7,588 nt of DNA from UBA493 sp035655435 (GTDB taxonomy: Archaea > Iainarchaeota > Iainarchaeia > Iainarchaeales > Iainarchaeaceae), in NCBI GenBank assembly GCA_035655435.1, contig DASRUN010000020.1, positions 1 to 7,588 on the forward strand, in the 5' to 3' direction. Position numbers and translations under genes: made by a program. The notes below the pieces were generated by a model that searched no databases, was not told the origin of the DNA, and saw only the letters and a list, made by a program, of their open reading frames with translations. The stretch's first letter is position 1; each line of letters opens with the position of its first letter. This document shows positions 1 to 5,990 of this stretch, piece by piece.

Positions 1-1
1 A

Positions 2-205
2 ATTAGAAAAGAAATCGGCGTTAAAACTCTTCAGTATAATTCAATTGAATCGCTTTCCCGCGCAATCGGCCTCGAGAACGGCAAAAACGATCTTTGCATG
101 GCCTGCGTGACGGGAAAATATCCAACCGAACACGGACAAAAGCTCCGCGTAAAAGCCCTTGATAGATTTGAAAGAGGTTTGGAAGTCAACAGGACTTACG
201 AATAA
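2..205 (+). CDS. purF: Amidophosphoribosyltransferase (PurF), C-terminal fragment
   Basis: This is the last 67 codons plus TAA of a gene that enters from the left edge. PurF transfers the glutamine amide to PRPP to give 5-phosphoribosylamine, the first committed step of purine synthesis in the cytoplasm. The visible part reads ...SIESLSRAIGL...DLCMACVTGKYPTE..., which matches the typical PurF tail with a C-x-x-C pair followed by TG-x-YPTE. In the Bacillus-type enzymes this pair supplies two of the four ligands of a structural [4Fe-4S] cluster, so this is probably the Fe-S type of PurF; the other two cysteines and the N-terminal catalytic cysteine lie outside the window. The frame is open to position 2. 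It is followed by a T8 run and faces the convergent small gene. Identification rests on a short stretch but the motif is distinctive. Confidence 0.85.
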   Translation: MRKEIGVKTLQYNSIESLSRAIGLENGKNDLCMACVTGKYPTEHGQKLRVKALDRFERGLEVNRTYE

Positions 206-225
206 AATTTATTTTTTTTAATTAA
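206..225 (+). terminator. Oligo-T terminator candidate after purF
   Basis: Immediately after the purF stop the + strand is T-rich, with eight consecutive T at 212-219. No stable hairpin is visible before it. Archaeal RNA polymerase commonly terminates at such oligo-T stretches without a stem-loop, so this fits as the end of the purF transcript. The 20-bp gap between two convergent genes leaves little room for anything else. Confidence 0.45.
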
Positions 226-552
226 CTATTTATATATGCCTTTCTTAGCTTCAGTCTGAACTGCTTCAACAATTTTGGTCACTACTTCCGGATGGGAATC
301 TACTTTTTTTGCTATTTTTTTCATTATGTCAGGGTCGGTTGGGTTTTCCGAATACATTTCAAAGACTCTCCGGGCTAACTCGGGTTCTTTCATTTGAGCA
401 TAAACTCTTCTTAAAACGCCTTCAACTTTTCTATGAAGTTTTGCTTGAGATTCAGAGGCAATTGCCAGGTCAGGCGGCATTCCGGAATTACCAAAAGCGC
501 CCCTTCGAATTTTTCCTGTACCTTTTTTGTTTCCGCCTGCTCTATACATCAT
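226..552 (-). CDS. Small basic helical protein of unknown function
   Basis: A 108-residue protein that I do not recognise. Residues 1-25 are basic and glycine-rich (AGGNKKGTGKIRRG), with no hydrophobic segment, so it is probably cytoplasmic and could bind nucleic acid. From about residue 34 it looks fully helical and highly charged. Three similar units are visible, each opening with an acidic or His residue, Pro and Glu/Asp: EPELARRVF (56), DPDIMKKIA (73) and HPEVVTKIV (87). These recall the short DP/STI1 helical repeats of co-chaperones, but that is only a resemblance. The start is ATG-ATG (552 or 549); a GAGGG site at 560-564, 7 nt upstream of the first ATG, favours 552. The good Shine-Dalgarno match, the TATA-like box upstream and coding-like composition support a real gene. 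It lies divergent from purD and convergent to purF. Confidence 0.7.
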   Translation of the reverse strand: MMYRAGGNKKGTGKIRRGAFGNSGMPPDLAIASESQAKLHRKVEGVLRRVYAQMKEPELARRVFEMYSENPTDPDIMKKIAKKVDSHPEVVTKIVEAVQTEAKKGIYK

Positions 553-559
553 AATAAAA

Positions 560-564
560 CCCTC
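560..564 (-). promoter_or_regulatory. Shine-Dalgarno site of the 108-residue gene
   Basis: On the - strand GAGGG lies 7 nt before the first of two consecutive ATG codons (552) and 10 nt before the second. This decides in favour of the first ATG. The same GAGGG sequence precedes purH. Confidence 0.5.
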
Positions 565-589
565 TTTTCAAATATTGCCCAAATTAAAC

Positions 590-596
590 AATTATA
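590..596 (-). promoter_or_regulatory. TATA-like box for the 108-residue gene
   Basis: Read on the - strand this is TATAATT, centred about 41 nt upstream of the ATG at 552. With archaeal spacing (about 25-27 nt from the box to the transcription start) the transcript would begin near 567, leaving a leader of about 15 nt that just includes the GAGGG site. It is the mirror image of the box at 607-613. Short AT-rich motifs occur by chance in DNA of this composition. Confidence 0.35.
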
Positions 597-606
597 GACG
601 GTATTT

Positions 607-613
607 TATAATT
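607..613 (+). promoter_or_regulatory. TATA-like box for purD
   Basis: TATAATT within an AT-rich stretch, centred about 43 nt upstream of the purD ATG at 653. With archaeal spacing, transcription would start near 636 with a leader of roughly 17 nt. The leader has no Shine-Dalgarno-like sequence. A bacterial reading (TTGTTT at 614 and CATAAT at 634) has a 14-bp spacer, which is a poor fit. Confidence 0.35.
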
Positions 614-652
614 TTGTTTTCCAATTCATTTAACATAATTGTGTGTTTTTTT

Positions 653-1924
653 ATGAAAATCCTCATTATAGGTTCAGGTGGGCGAGAACATGCTCTTGCC
701 TGGAAAATTTCGAAAAGTCCTAAAGTGAAAAGTATTTTTTGTGCCCCTGGAAATGCCGGAACGCTTGAATTCGGAAAAAACATTCCAATTGATCAGGAAA
801 ATATTTCACGGCTTCTCGAGTTTGCAAAAAAAGAAAAAATTGATTTAACCGTTGTGGGTCCTGAAGCGCCTTTGGTTGAGGGCATTGTGGATGAATTCGA
901 AAAAGCCGGTTTGAAAATTTTTGGACCACGCGCAAACGCCGCAATAATTGAGGGCTCAAAATCTTTTGCAAAGGAAATAATGGAAAAAGCAAATGTTCCA
1001 ACTGCCGCTTACAAAGTAATAACCGGTATTGATGAAGCCCAAATGGATTTGGATGAATTTGACAAAGCCGCTGTAAAGGCTGATGGTTTGGCAGCCGGAA
1101 AAGGTGTTTTTATTTGCAATTCAAAATCCGAAATAATGGGTGCCGTGAATAAATTATTGCAGGAAAAACTTTTCGGAGGAGCAAGTTCAAGAATTGTAGT
1201 GGAAGAACTATTGGACGGAGAAGAGGCTTCAATTCTGGCTTTTTGTGATGGAAAAAACGTAAAAATGATGGTTTCCGCACAGGATCACAAGAGAATTTTT
1301 GACAATGATAAAGGGTCAAATACGGGGGGGATGGGTGCGTATTCTCCGGCTCCTATTGTGAATGGTTTGGAAGAAAGAATAAAGAAAGAAGTTATGCAGC
1401 CGGTTGTTGATCAAATGCGAAAAAGAGAAACTCCTTACAAAGGGATTCTTTATGCGGGTTTGATGGTGAAAAACGGAAATTTTAAAGTTCTGGAATTCAA
1501 TGCGCGTTTCGGCGATCCTGAATGCCAGTGTATTATTCCTCGCCTTGAAAATGATCTTGTTGATGTAATGGAAGCGTGCATTTCGGGAACGCTTGATAAA
1601 ATTGATTTGAAATGGAAAAAAGATCCAGCTTGTTGTGTTGTAATTGCTTCTGGAGGTTATCCTGAAAAATATGCAAAAGGAATAGAAATTTTCGGTTTGA
1701 AAAATGCAAGTGCTGTTGAGAATGTAATTGTTTTTCATGCCGGCACAAAATTTGAGAATGGAAAAGTTGTTACAAATGGCGGAAGGGTTTTGGGTGTTGT
1801 GGGCATTGGAAAAAATATAAAAGATGCAATTGACACCGCATATAAAGGTGTTGCAAAAATTAATTTTGAAAAAATGCATTTTCGCAAGGATATTGGAAAA
1901 AGGGCGTTGGGCAGAGAAAAATGA
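653..1924 (+). CDS. purD: Phosphoribosylamine-glycine ligase (GAR synthetase)
   Basis: This protein of 423 residues catalyses ATP-dependent ligation of glycine to phosphoribosylamine, giving GAR, step two of purine synthesis. Family motifs appear in order: N-terminal GSGGREHALAWK (7-18), VVGPEAPLVEGI (67-78), the ATP-grasp substrate loop AVKADGLAAGKGV (140-152), VVEELLDGEEAS (182-193), QDHKRIFDNDKGSNTGGMGA (210-229), the metal-binding strand EFNARFGDPE (281-290), and the C-terminal ASGGYP (332-337). Length is normal for PurD and no key motif is missing. An in-frame ATG at 527 would add 42 hydrophobic residues and overlap the divergent gene; the ATG at 653 begins MKILIIGSGG exactly where the family begins, so it is preferred. 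Its TGA overlaps the ATG of the cyclo-ligase gene (ATGA), implying co-transcription and coupled translation. Confidence 0.97.
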   Translation: MKILIIGSGGREHALAWKISKSPKVKSIFCAPGNAGTLEFGKNIPIDQENISRLLEFAKKEKIDLTVVGPEAPLVEGIVDEFEKAGLKIFGPRANAAIIEGSKSFAKEIMEKANVPTAAYKVITGIDEAQMDLDEFDKAAVKADGLAAGKGVFICNSKSEIMGAVNKLLQEKLFGGASSRIVVEELLDGEEASILAFCDGKNVKMMVSAQDHKRIFDNDKGSNTGGMGAYSPAPIVNGLEERIKKEVMQPVVDQMRKRETPYKGILYAGLMVKNGNFKVLEFNARFGDPECQCIIPRLENDLVDVMEACISGTLDKIDLKWKKDPACCVVIASGGYPEKYAKGIEIFGLKNASAVENVIVFHAGTKFENGKVVTNGGRVLGVVGIGKNIKDAIDTAYKGVAKINFEKMHFRKDIGKRALGREK

Positions 1925-2475
1925 ACAAAGAGCAAATACGAACTAAGGTGCTGAAAAAGCGCTTAAAGTTTTCGGAAAAAGAATTGCAAAAACAAAATCT
2001 GGAAATTGCAAAGAATTTTTTTTCTTTAAAAGAAGTTTCAAATGCAAATTCTTTTGGAATTTATGTTTCTTTCCAAAATGAGGTTGAAACGCGCGGAATA
2101 ATAGAGCGACTTTTGAAATTTCACAAAAAAGTTTGTGTTCCAATCACTGATTTTAAAAATAAGGAAATGCATTTTTCTGAATTAAATAATATTTCAGACC
2201 TCCATGAAAATAGTTTTGGGATGTTCGAACCTGCGGATTCAAAAAAAGTTGATTCGGAAAAAATCGATGTGTTTGTTGTTCCCGGAATTGCTTTTGACAA
2301 AAAAGGTCATCGCATTGGTTGGGGAAAAGGTTTTTATGACAAGTTTTTCGGCGCAAACAAAACCAAAGGAAAAAAAATCGGCCTTGCATTCGATTTCCAA
2401 ATAGTTGAAAAAATTCCTTTTGAACAATTTGATGTTAAAATGGATTTGATTGTAACTGAAAAAAGAATTAGATAG
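1921..2475 (+). CDS. 5-formyltetrahydrofolate cyclo-ligase (MTHFS)
   Basis: This protein of 184 residues belongs to the 5-formyl-THF cyclo-ligase family, which uses ATP to convert 5-formyl-THF to 5,10-methenyl-THF. Visible hallmarks are a basic N-terminal helix with R/K residues, the folate-side strand FGIYVSFQNEVET (45-57), the VPGIAFDKKGHRIGWGKGFYD signature (119-140) holding the glycine-rich ATP/phosphate loop, and the terminal GLAFDFQ...FDVKMDLIVTE (154-180). Length is typical. The start codon overlaps the purD stop by four bases and there is no separate ribosome site, so translation is probably coupled to purD. The known family role is to remove 5-formyl-THF, a side product of serine hydroxymethyltransferase that inhibits SHMT and AICAR transformylase; both enzymes are encoded across this same window, so the placement makes metabolic sense. 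Confidence 0.93.
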   Translation: MNKEQIRTKVLKKRLKFSEKELQKQNLEIAKNFFSLKEVSNANSFGIYVSFQNEVETRGIIERLLKFHKKVCVPITDFKNKEMHFSELNNISDLHENSFGMFEPADSKKVDSEKIDVFVVPGIAFDKKGHRIGWGKGFYDKFFGANKTKGKKIGLAFDFQIVEKIPFEQFDVKMDLIVTEKRIR

Positions 2476-2499
2476 GTAAAATGGCTTTGAATACCGTAA

Positions 2500-2508
2500 T
2501 TTATATTA
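2500..2508 (+). promoter_or_regulatory. TATA-like box placed for a leaderless transcript
   Basis: TTTATATTA is centred about 27 nt upstream of the ATG at 2531. In archaea the box-to-start distance is about 25-27 nt, so transcription would begin at or next to the ATG and the mRNA would be leaderless. This agrees with the absence of any Shine-Dalgarno sequence before that ATG. It also suggests that the 422-residue gene has its own promoter and is not simply read through from purD. Confidence 0.5.
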
Positions 2509-2530
2509 ATTTGAACACTCTTCCTAATTC

Positions 2531-3799
2531 ATGGGTAAAGCAAAAAAAGCTCAACGAAAATCTAACCAACTCAAGCCTAAATCTACTCAAACAAGAAGAG
2601 GTTTTTTGTTATCGTCTTTTTCCAGGCTAAAAAATGCTGTTTCAAGAACAAAATCCGGGGTTGTAAACGCTGCTACTTATCGGCCGATTGGACAAATTAA
2701 TAGAAGAGAAGCTCTTGGTCGCGGGTTAAAAGCCGCTGTCGGTCTGGGAGCTATTGCTGCCGGTGCTGGTTACTATGCTGATAAAAGAATTCCTTATTGG
2801 GCCGGTGCAAGGCACGATAATTATGTTTCCATGATTTTTGGAAAACACCGAGCCAAAGAGGATGCGATAAGAATTGTTCAGGAAATTGAAAAAGCAAAAA
2901 ATGAAGGACACCCATATCAACTTTATTTTTTTGAAGCTTCTAGTATGAATGTAAAAAATATTGAAAAGTTTGCATTAGCTTGGGCAGAAGATCAACGTAA
3001 TATAAGAGCTGATTATCACACGCTATTAAATCAAGGGCTTTCAAAAGAAGCTGCATTGCAAGCTTTAAGGGAAAAAGCCGCAGTTTTTTTTCCTTCGTTA
3101 ACTTCTTTTCAAATTGAATATGAATTACATTTGGCTATTAATTCTATCAGAAAAATACCAATTGAATTTTATTCTGGCTCGGATCATCAGAACCTTGTTG
3201 ATTTGAAGGTATTTTATGAGGAAAACTCGGCTAAGTTCGTTGAACAGGGTAGAAGGGGAAATCTTCTTGGAATGCAAAAATCCGAGCTTGATGGTGAGGA
3301 ACGTCGCCATGAATTTATTATATTAAGAGACAGACAAATAAAATCAAACCTTGAATCAGGTGTGTTGTTTGAATTTGCAAAAAAACTTTACCCTGATTTA
3401 AAGGATGAAAAAGAATTGAGAGCATTGAGTCATCTTGGCGCGCTGCATAGGGACGTTTATGCTAAATTTGGGCGAGAAAAAGCAAAAATACAATTGGAGG
3501 AAATTGTTAAAGTGCCAAGTTTTAAACTTGGGGAGTATATTGCCTTTACTCAGAGATCTAATCGTCTGACTGAAAGAGACGCCCGTATTTCCGCGCTTTC
3601 ATATTATTTTGATGGTCCTCTTGATGAGATTTTAGCTAGAGATAGAAGGGACCTGGCACAACACGGTTACAACAAAGCAATAAATATGTCACAACAAGAA
3701 TTTGAACAATTAAATGCCGAGGTGAAAAAAATTAAAGGTGAAAGGGAAAGAACTGTTTTTATTGCAAATTATCTTATTGGCGAGAATTTTTTTCGTTAG
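2531..3799 (+). CDS. Unrecognised membrane-anchored or exported protein, possibly TraB/Tiki/ChaN-like
   Basis: A 422-residue protein that I cannot name. The first 65 residues are very basic and contain two twin-arginine motifs, TRRGFLL (21-27) and NRREALG (58-64). The second directly precedes a small-residue hydrophobic stretch (66-82, AAVGLGAIAAGAG), as in a Tat signal or an N-terminal anchor; no lipobox cysteine follows. The rest would then lie outside the membrane. There, a strand ending in GKH (104-106), a helix, and a strand ending in FFEAS (132-137) are followed by a RD-x-x-I motif (266-267) and GALH (303-306). This order resembles the TraB/PrgY-Tiki-ChaN-EreA superfamily (GxxH, E, R-D/N, GxxH), but the first motif is one residue short and the match is by eye only. 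The C-terminal 100 residues are charged and helical. It ends 8 bp before the convergent purH stop. Confidence 0.8.
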   Translation: MGKAKKAQRKSNQLKPKSTQTRRGFLLSSFSRLKNAVSRTKSGVVNAATYRPIGQINRREALGRGLKAAVGLGAIAAGAGYYADKRIPYWAGARHDNYVSMIFGKHRAKEDAIRIVQEIEKAKNEGHPYQLYFFEASSMNVKNIEKFALAWAEDQRNIRADYHTLLNQGLSKEAALQALREKAAVFFPSLTSFQIEYELHLAINSIRKIPIEFYSGSDHQNLVDLKVFYEENSAKFVEQGRRGNLLGMQKSELDGEERRHEFIILRDRQIKSNLESGVLFEFAKKLYPDLKDEKELRALSHLGALHRDVYAKFGREKAKIQLEEIVKVPSFKLGEYIAFTQRSNRLTERDARISALSYYFDGPLDEILARDRRDLAQHGYNKAINMSQQEFEQLNAEVKKIKGERERTVFIANYLIGENFFR

Positions 3800-3809
3800 T
3801 TGAATTTTT
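3787..3809 (+). terminator. Possible oligo-T terminator at the convergent junction
   Basis: A T7 run (3787-3793) lies across the last codons of the 422-residue gene, and a T5 run (3805-3809) spans its 3' flank and the end of purH. There is no hairpin. The pattern fits archaeal oligo-T termination for the + strand, but T runs are common in this AT-rich DNA, so the call is weak. Confidence 0.25.
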
Positions 3810-5340
3810 AATGTTTAAAGTGCCTCATCCCAGTAAAAAAAAGCGCAATCCCTTGTTTTTTTGCTTCGGAAATAACTTCTTCATCTTTCACAGATCCGCC
3901 CGGTTCGATAATTGATTTAATTCCTGCTTTTGCGCACAATTCAATTGAATCTTTAAATGGAAAAAATGCATCCGAAGCAAGCGAACATCCTTTTGCTTTT
4001 TCCCCTGCCTGTTCAAGCGCCTGCTTTACTGCCTTTACGCGCGAAGTCTGTCCAACCCCTATTCCAATTGTTGAGGTATTTTTTACAAGCACTATTCCAT
4101 TGCTTTTCACATGCTTAACTATTTTCCACGCAAATTCAAGATCGGCCTTAGAGTTTGCATCAGCCTTTATTTCGCTTTTATTCTCCATGCTGATTGCGCC
4201 TGCCGAGTCCGCATCCTGCACCAATAAACCCCCATTTATATGCTTAAAATCAAACTTTTCAGTGCTTTTTGACATATTTTCAAGCCTCAGCACGCGCAGA
4301 TTCTGCTTCCTTTTCAGTTCCTCAAGTGCCTTTGCATCAAACCCTGGGGCAATCACCACTTCATTGAAAAACGAGGTTATTTTTTTGGCAGTTTCAAGGT
4401 CGCATTTTTTGTTAAGTGCAATTATTCCTCCAAATGCACTTTCCGGATCACATTCAAGTGCTTTTGTAAATGCTTCCAAAATAGTTTTTCCAAGCGCCAC
4501 TCCACATGGATTTACATGTTTTACTATTACGGCACATGGTTCTGAGAATTCTTTTACTAATTCAATTGCGGAATTAGCATCATTGTAATTATTGAATGAT
4601 AATTCCTTTCCATTCAATTGTTCCGCATCCACAATTCCGTTTTTTTCTCTCACCGGTTTTAAGTAAAGCGCAGCTTTTTGATGCGGATTTTCTCCATATC
4701 TCAATTCACTTGCTTTTTCAAATCCAAGTGAAAGTTTTTCCGGAAAATCCTTTCCTTTCATTTTCAAATTCAAATAGCGCGAAATTGTTGCATCATAAAA
4801 TGCAGTATGTTCAAGTGCTTCAACCATTAATTCTTTTTTCATTTCCAGACTTAAATTTCCTTTATTTTTTTCCAAATTCAAAAGAACTTTTTCAAATTGT
4901 GAGTGATCAACCACAACTCCCACACTTTCAAAGTTTTTTGCAGCCGCACGAATCATTGTCGGTCCGCCAATATCAATGTTTTCAATTGCTTCTTCCATTG
5001 AAACATCTTTTTTTGAAACCGTTTCTTTGAATGGGTACAAATTTACAACAACTAAATCGATTGTTTCTATTCCTTGCTTTTTTAATTCCGCAAGATGTTT
5101 TTCAGTTCTTTTTGCAAGAATTCCTCCATGAATTTTTGGATGAAGTGTTTTCAGCCTTCCATCAAGTATTTCCGGAAATCCGGTTATATCTTCTACTTTC
5201 ACTGCTTTGATTCCGGCTTCGGAAAGTGATTTGTACGTTCCGCCGGAAGAAATTATTTTTACTCCAATTTTTGAGAGTTTTTTTGAAAATTCGATTAATC
5301 CTGTTTTGTCTGACACTGATATGAGTGCTGTTTTGATCAT
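3808..5340 (-). CDS. purH: Bifunctional AICAR formyltransferase / IMP cyclohydrolase
   Basis: This 510-residue protein catalyses the last two steps to IMP: formyl transfer from 10-formyl-THF to AICAR, then ring closure. The N-terminal cyclohydrolase (MGS-like) domain shows ISVSDKTGL (7-15), SSGGTYKSL (31-39), GRLKTLHPKIHGG (61-73), VNLYPF (99-104) and NIDIGGPTMIRAAAKN (121-136). The transformylase domain shows LRYGENPHQ (213-221), the catalytic Lys-His pair in IVKHVNPCG (K274, H275), DPESAFGG (298-305), KSNGIVLVKN (412-421), GIGVGQTSR (426-434) and SDAFFPF (456-462). Length and both active sites are complete. The ATG overlaps the purN stop (ATGA), and GAGGG (5347-5351) lies 6 nt upstream. Most well-studied archaea use PurP and PurO here, so the fused bacterial-type PurH is noteworthy if the host is archaeal. 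It is last in the cluster. Confidence 0.97.
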   Translation of the reverse strand: MIKTALISVSDKTGLIEFSKKLSKIGVKIISSGGTYKSLSEAGIKAVKVEDITGFPEILDGRLKTLHPKIHGGILAKRTEKHLAELKKQGIETIDLVVVNLYPFKETVSKKDVSMEEAIENIDIGGPTMIRAAAKNFESVGVVVDHSQFEKVLLNLEKNKGNLSLEMKKELMVEALEHTAFYDATISRYLNLKMKGKDFPEKLSLGFEKASELRYGENPHQKAALYLKPVREKNGIVDAEQLNGKELSFNNYNDANSAIELVKEFSEPCAVIVKHVNPCGVALGKTILEAFTKALECDPESAFGGIIALNKKCDLETAKKITSFFNEVVIAPGFDAKALEELKRKQNLRVLRLENMSKSTEKFDFKHINGGLLVQDADSAGAISMENKSEIKADANSKADLEFAWKIVKHVKSNGIVLVKNTSTIGIGVGQTSRVKAVKQALEQAGEKAKGCSLASDAFFPFKDSIELCAKAGIKSIIEPGGSVKDEEVISEAKKQGIALFFTGMRHFKH

Positions 5341-5942
5341 TTCAATCCCTCAATGATGATTTTGCCCTGCGTAACCATTTTAATTGCTTCCAAAAAGCAC
5401 TCCTGCTCCAGCTTTTGCACTTTTTCTTTCAGTGATTCCGCGGTTTCGTTCTTTGTAATGGAAATTTTTTTCTGCATTATAATTTTTCCCGCATCCACTT
5501 TTTCCGTTACTTCATGGAGCGTGCATCCTGTTTCCTTTTCTTTATTTTTCAATACTTCTGAATGAACATCAAGATTCATTCCCCCTGCATATTTTGGAAG
5601 AAGAGACGGATGCATGTTCCAGATTCTATGTTTGAACTCTTTTACAAAATAAGGCGTTATTATTTTCATGAATCCTATAAGCAAAATTAAATCAACTTTT
5701 TTTTCTTTTAATTTTGCAGCAATTTTTTTCTCCGCATCTTCGCGCTTTGAAAATTCTTTGTAATTAACAATCAGTGTTTCTATTCCGTGCTTTTTTGCGC
5801 GTTCAAGAATGAATGCTTTTGAATTGTCAGATGCAACAAGAACTATTTCTGCTTCGAGTTTTTTTGCTTTAATTGCATCAATAATGGCCTGCAAATCCGT
5901 TCCGCGCGTGGATCCGAGAACCGCGATTTTCAGCTTTTTCAT
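5337..5942 (-). CDS. purN: GAR formyltransferase, folate-dependent
   Basis: This 201-residue enzyme transfers the formyl group of 10-formyl-THF to GAR, step three of purine synthesis. The catalytic triad is intact by comparison with the E. coli enzyme: N109 and H111 in NMHPSLLP (109-116) and D150 in VTEKVDAGKII (145-155). The GCTLHEV strand (139-145) is also typical. Two departures are visible: the N-terminal phosphate-binding loop reads GSTRGTDLQAI where the common form ends GSNLQAI, and residues 117-131 (KYAGGMNLDVHSEVL) differ from the usual F-x-G...A-x-x-x-G, placing the Asp about three residues further from the Asn than in E. coli. This may be a divergent PurN subfamily. The TGA overlaps the purH start. 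A 48-bp gap separates it from folD, with no clear promoter or ribosome site before the ATG at 5942. Confidence 0.94.
   Translation of the reverse strand: MKKLKIAVLGSTRGTDLQAIIDAIKAKKLEAEIVLVASDNSKAFILERAKKHGIETLIVNYKEFSKREDAEKKIAAKLKEKKVDLILLIGFMKIITPYFVKEFKHRIWNMHPSLLPKYAGGMNLDVHSEVLKNKEKETGCTLHEVTEKVDAGKIIMQKKISITKNETAESLKEKVQKLEQECFLEAIKMVTQGKIIIEGLK
5347..5351 (-). promoter_or_regulatory. Shine-Dalgarno site of purH inside the end of purN
   Basis: GAGGG on the - strand lies 6 nt before the purH ATG, within the last codons of purN. Together with the ATGA overlap it supports efficient, coupled translation of purH. It matches the site before the 108-residue gene. Confidence 0.5.
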
Positions 5943-5990
5943 ATAAATTTGAGGGTGTGTTTTGGTTAAAAAGGTATTTTGTTGATTTTT

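Noticed and set aside
38..51. The palindrome-containing 14-mer AATTCAATTGAATC, found again at 3938-3951
   Set aside because: Both copies lie inside coding sequence (Asn-Ser-Ile-Glu-Ser in PurF, Asp-Ser-Ile-Glu-Leu in PurH) and follow from codon choice in AT-rich DNA; there are no flanking repeats.
527..652. Upstream in-frame ATG that would extend PurD by 42 residues
   Set aside because: The extension overlaps the divergent 108-residue gene and its promoter, is hydrophobic and unlike PurD, and the family's N-terminal MKILIIGSGG begins exactly at 653.
1316..1879. A 187-codon open frame opposite purD
   Set aside because: It is antisense to a conserved enzyme and its translation is rich in Asn, Phe and Ile without motifs, as expected for the reverse frame of AT-rich coding DNA.
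2481..2630. A 49-codon open frame with AGGT shortly before its ATG, overlapping the start of the 422-residue gene
   Set aside because: Two-thirds of it lies in another frame of a much longer, better supported gene, and it shows no recognisable protein features.
4100..5030. Long + strand open frames opposite purH (4100-4588 and 4596-5030)
   Set aside because: They are antisense shadows of a complete, highly conserved gene, and their translations are low-complexity Phe/Ser-rich sequence with no domain features.
5943..5990. Possible separate promoter for purN in the 48-bp gap after folD
   Set aside because: Only a weak T-rich stretch lies at the expected distance and there is no clear TATA box or ribosome site, so I could not support a promoter; co-transcription with folD remains the simpler reading.
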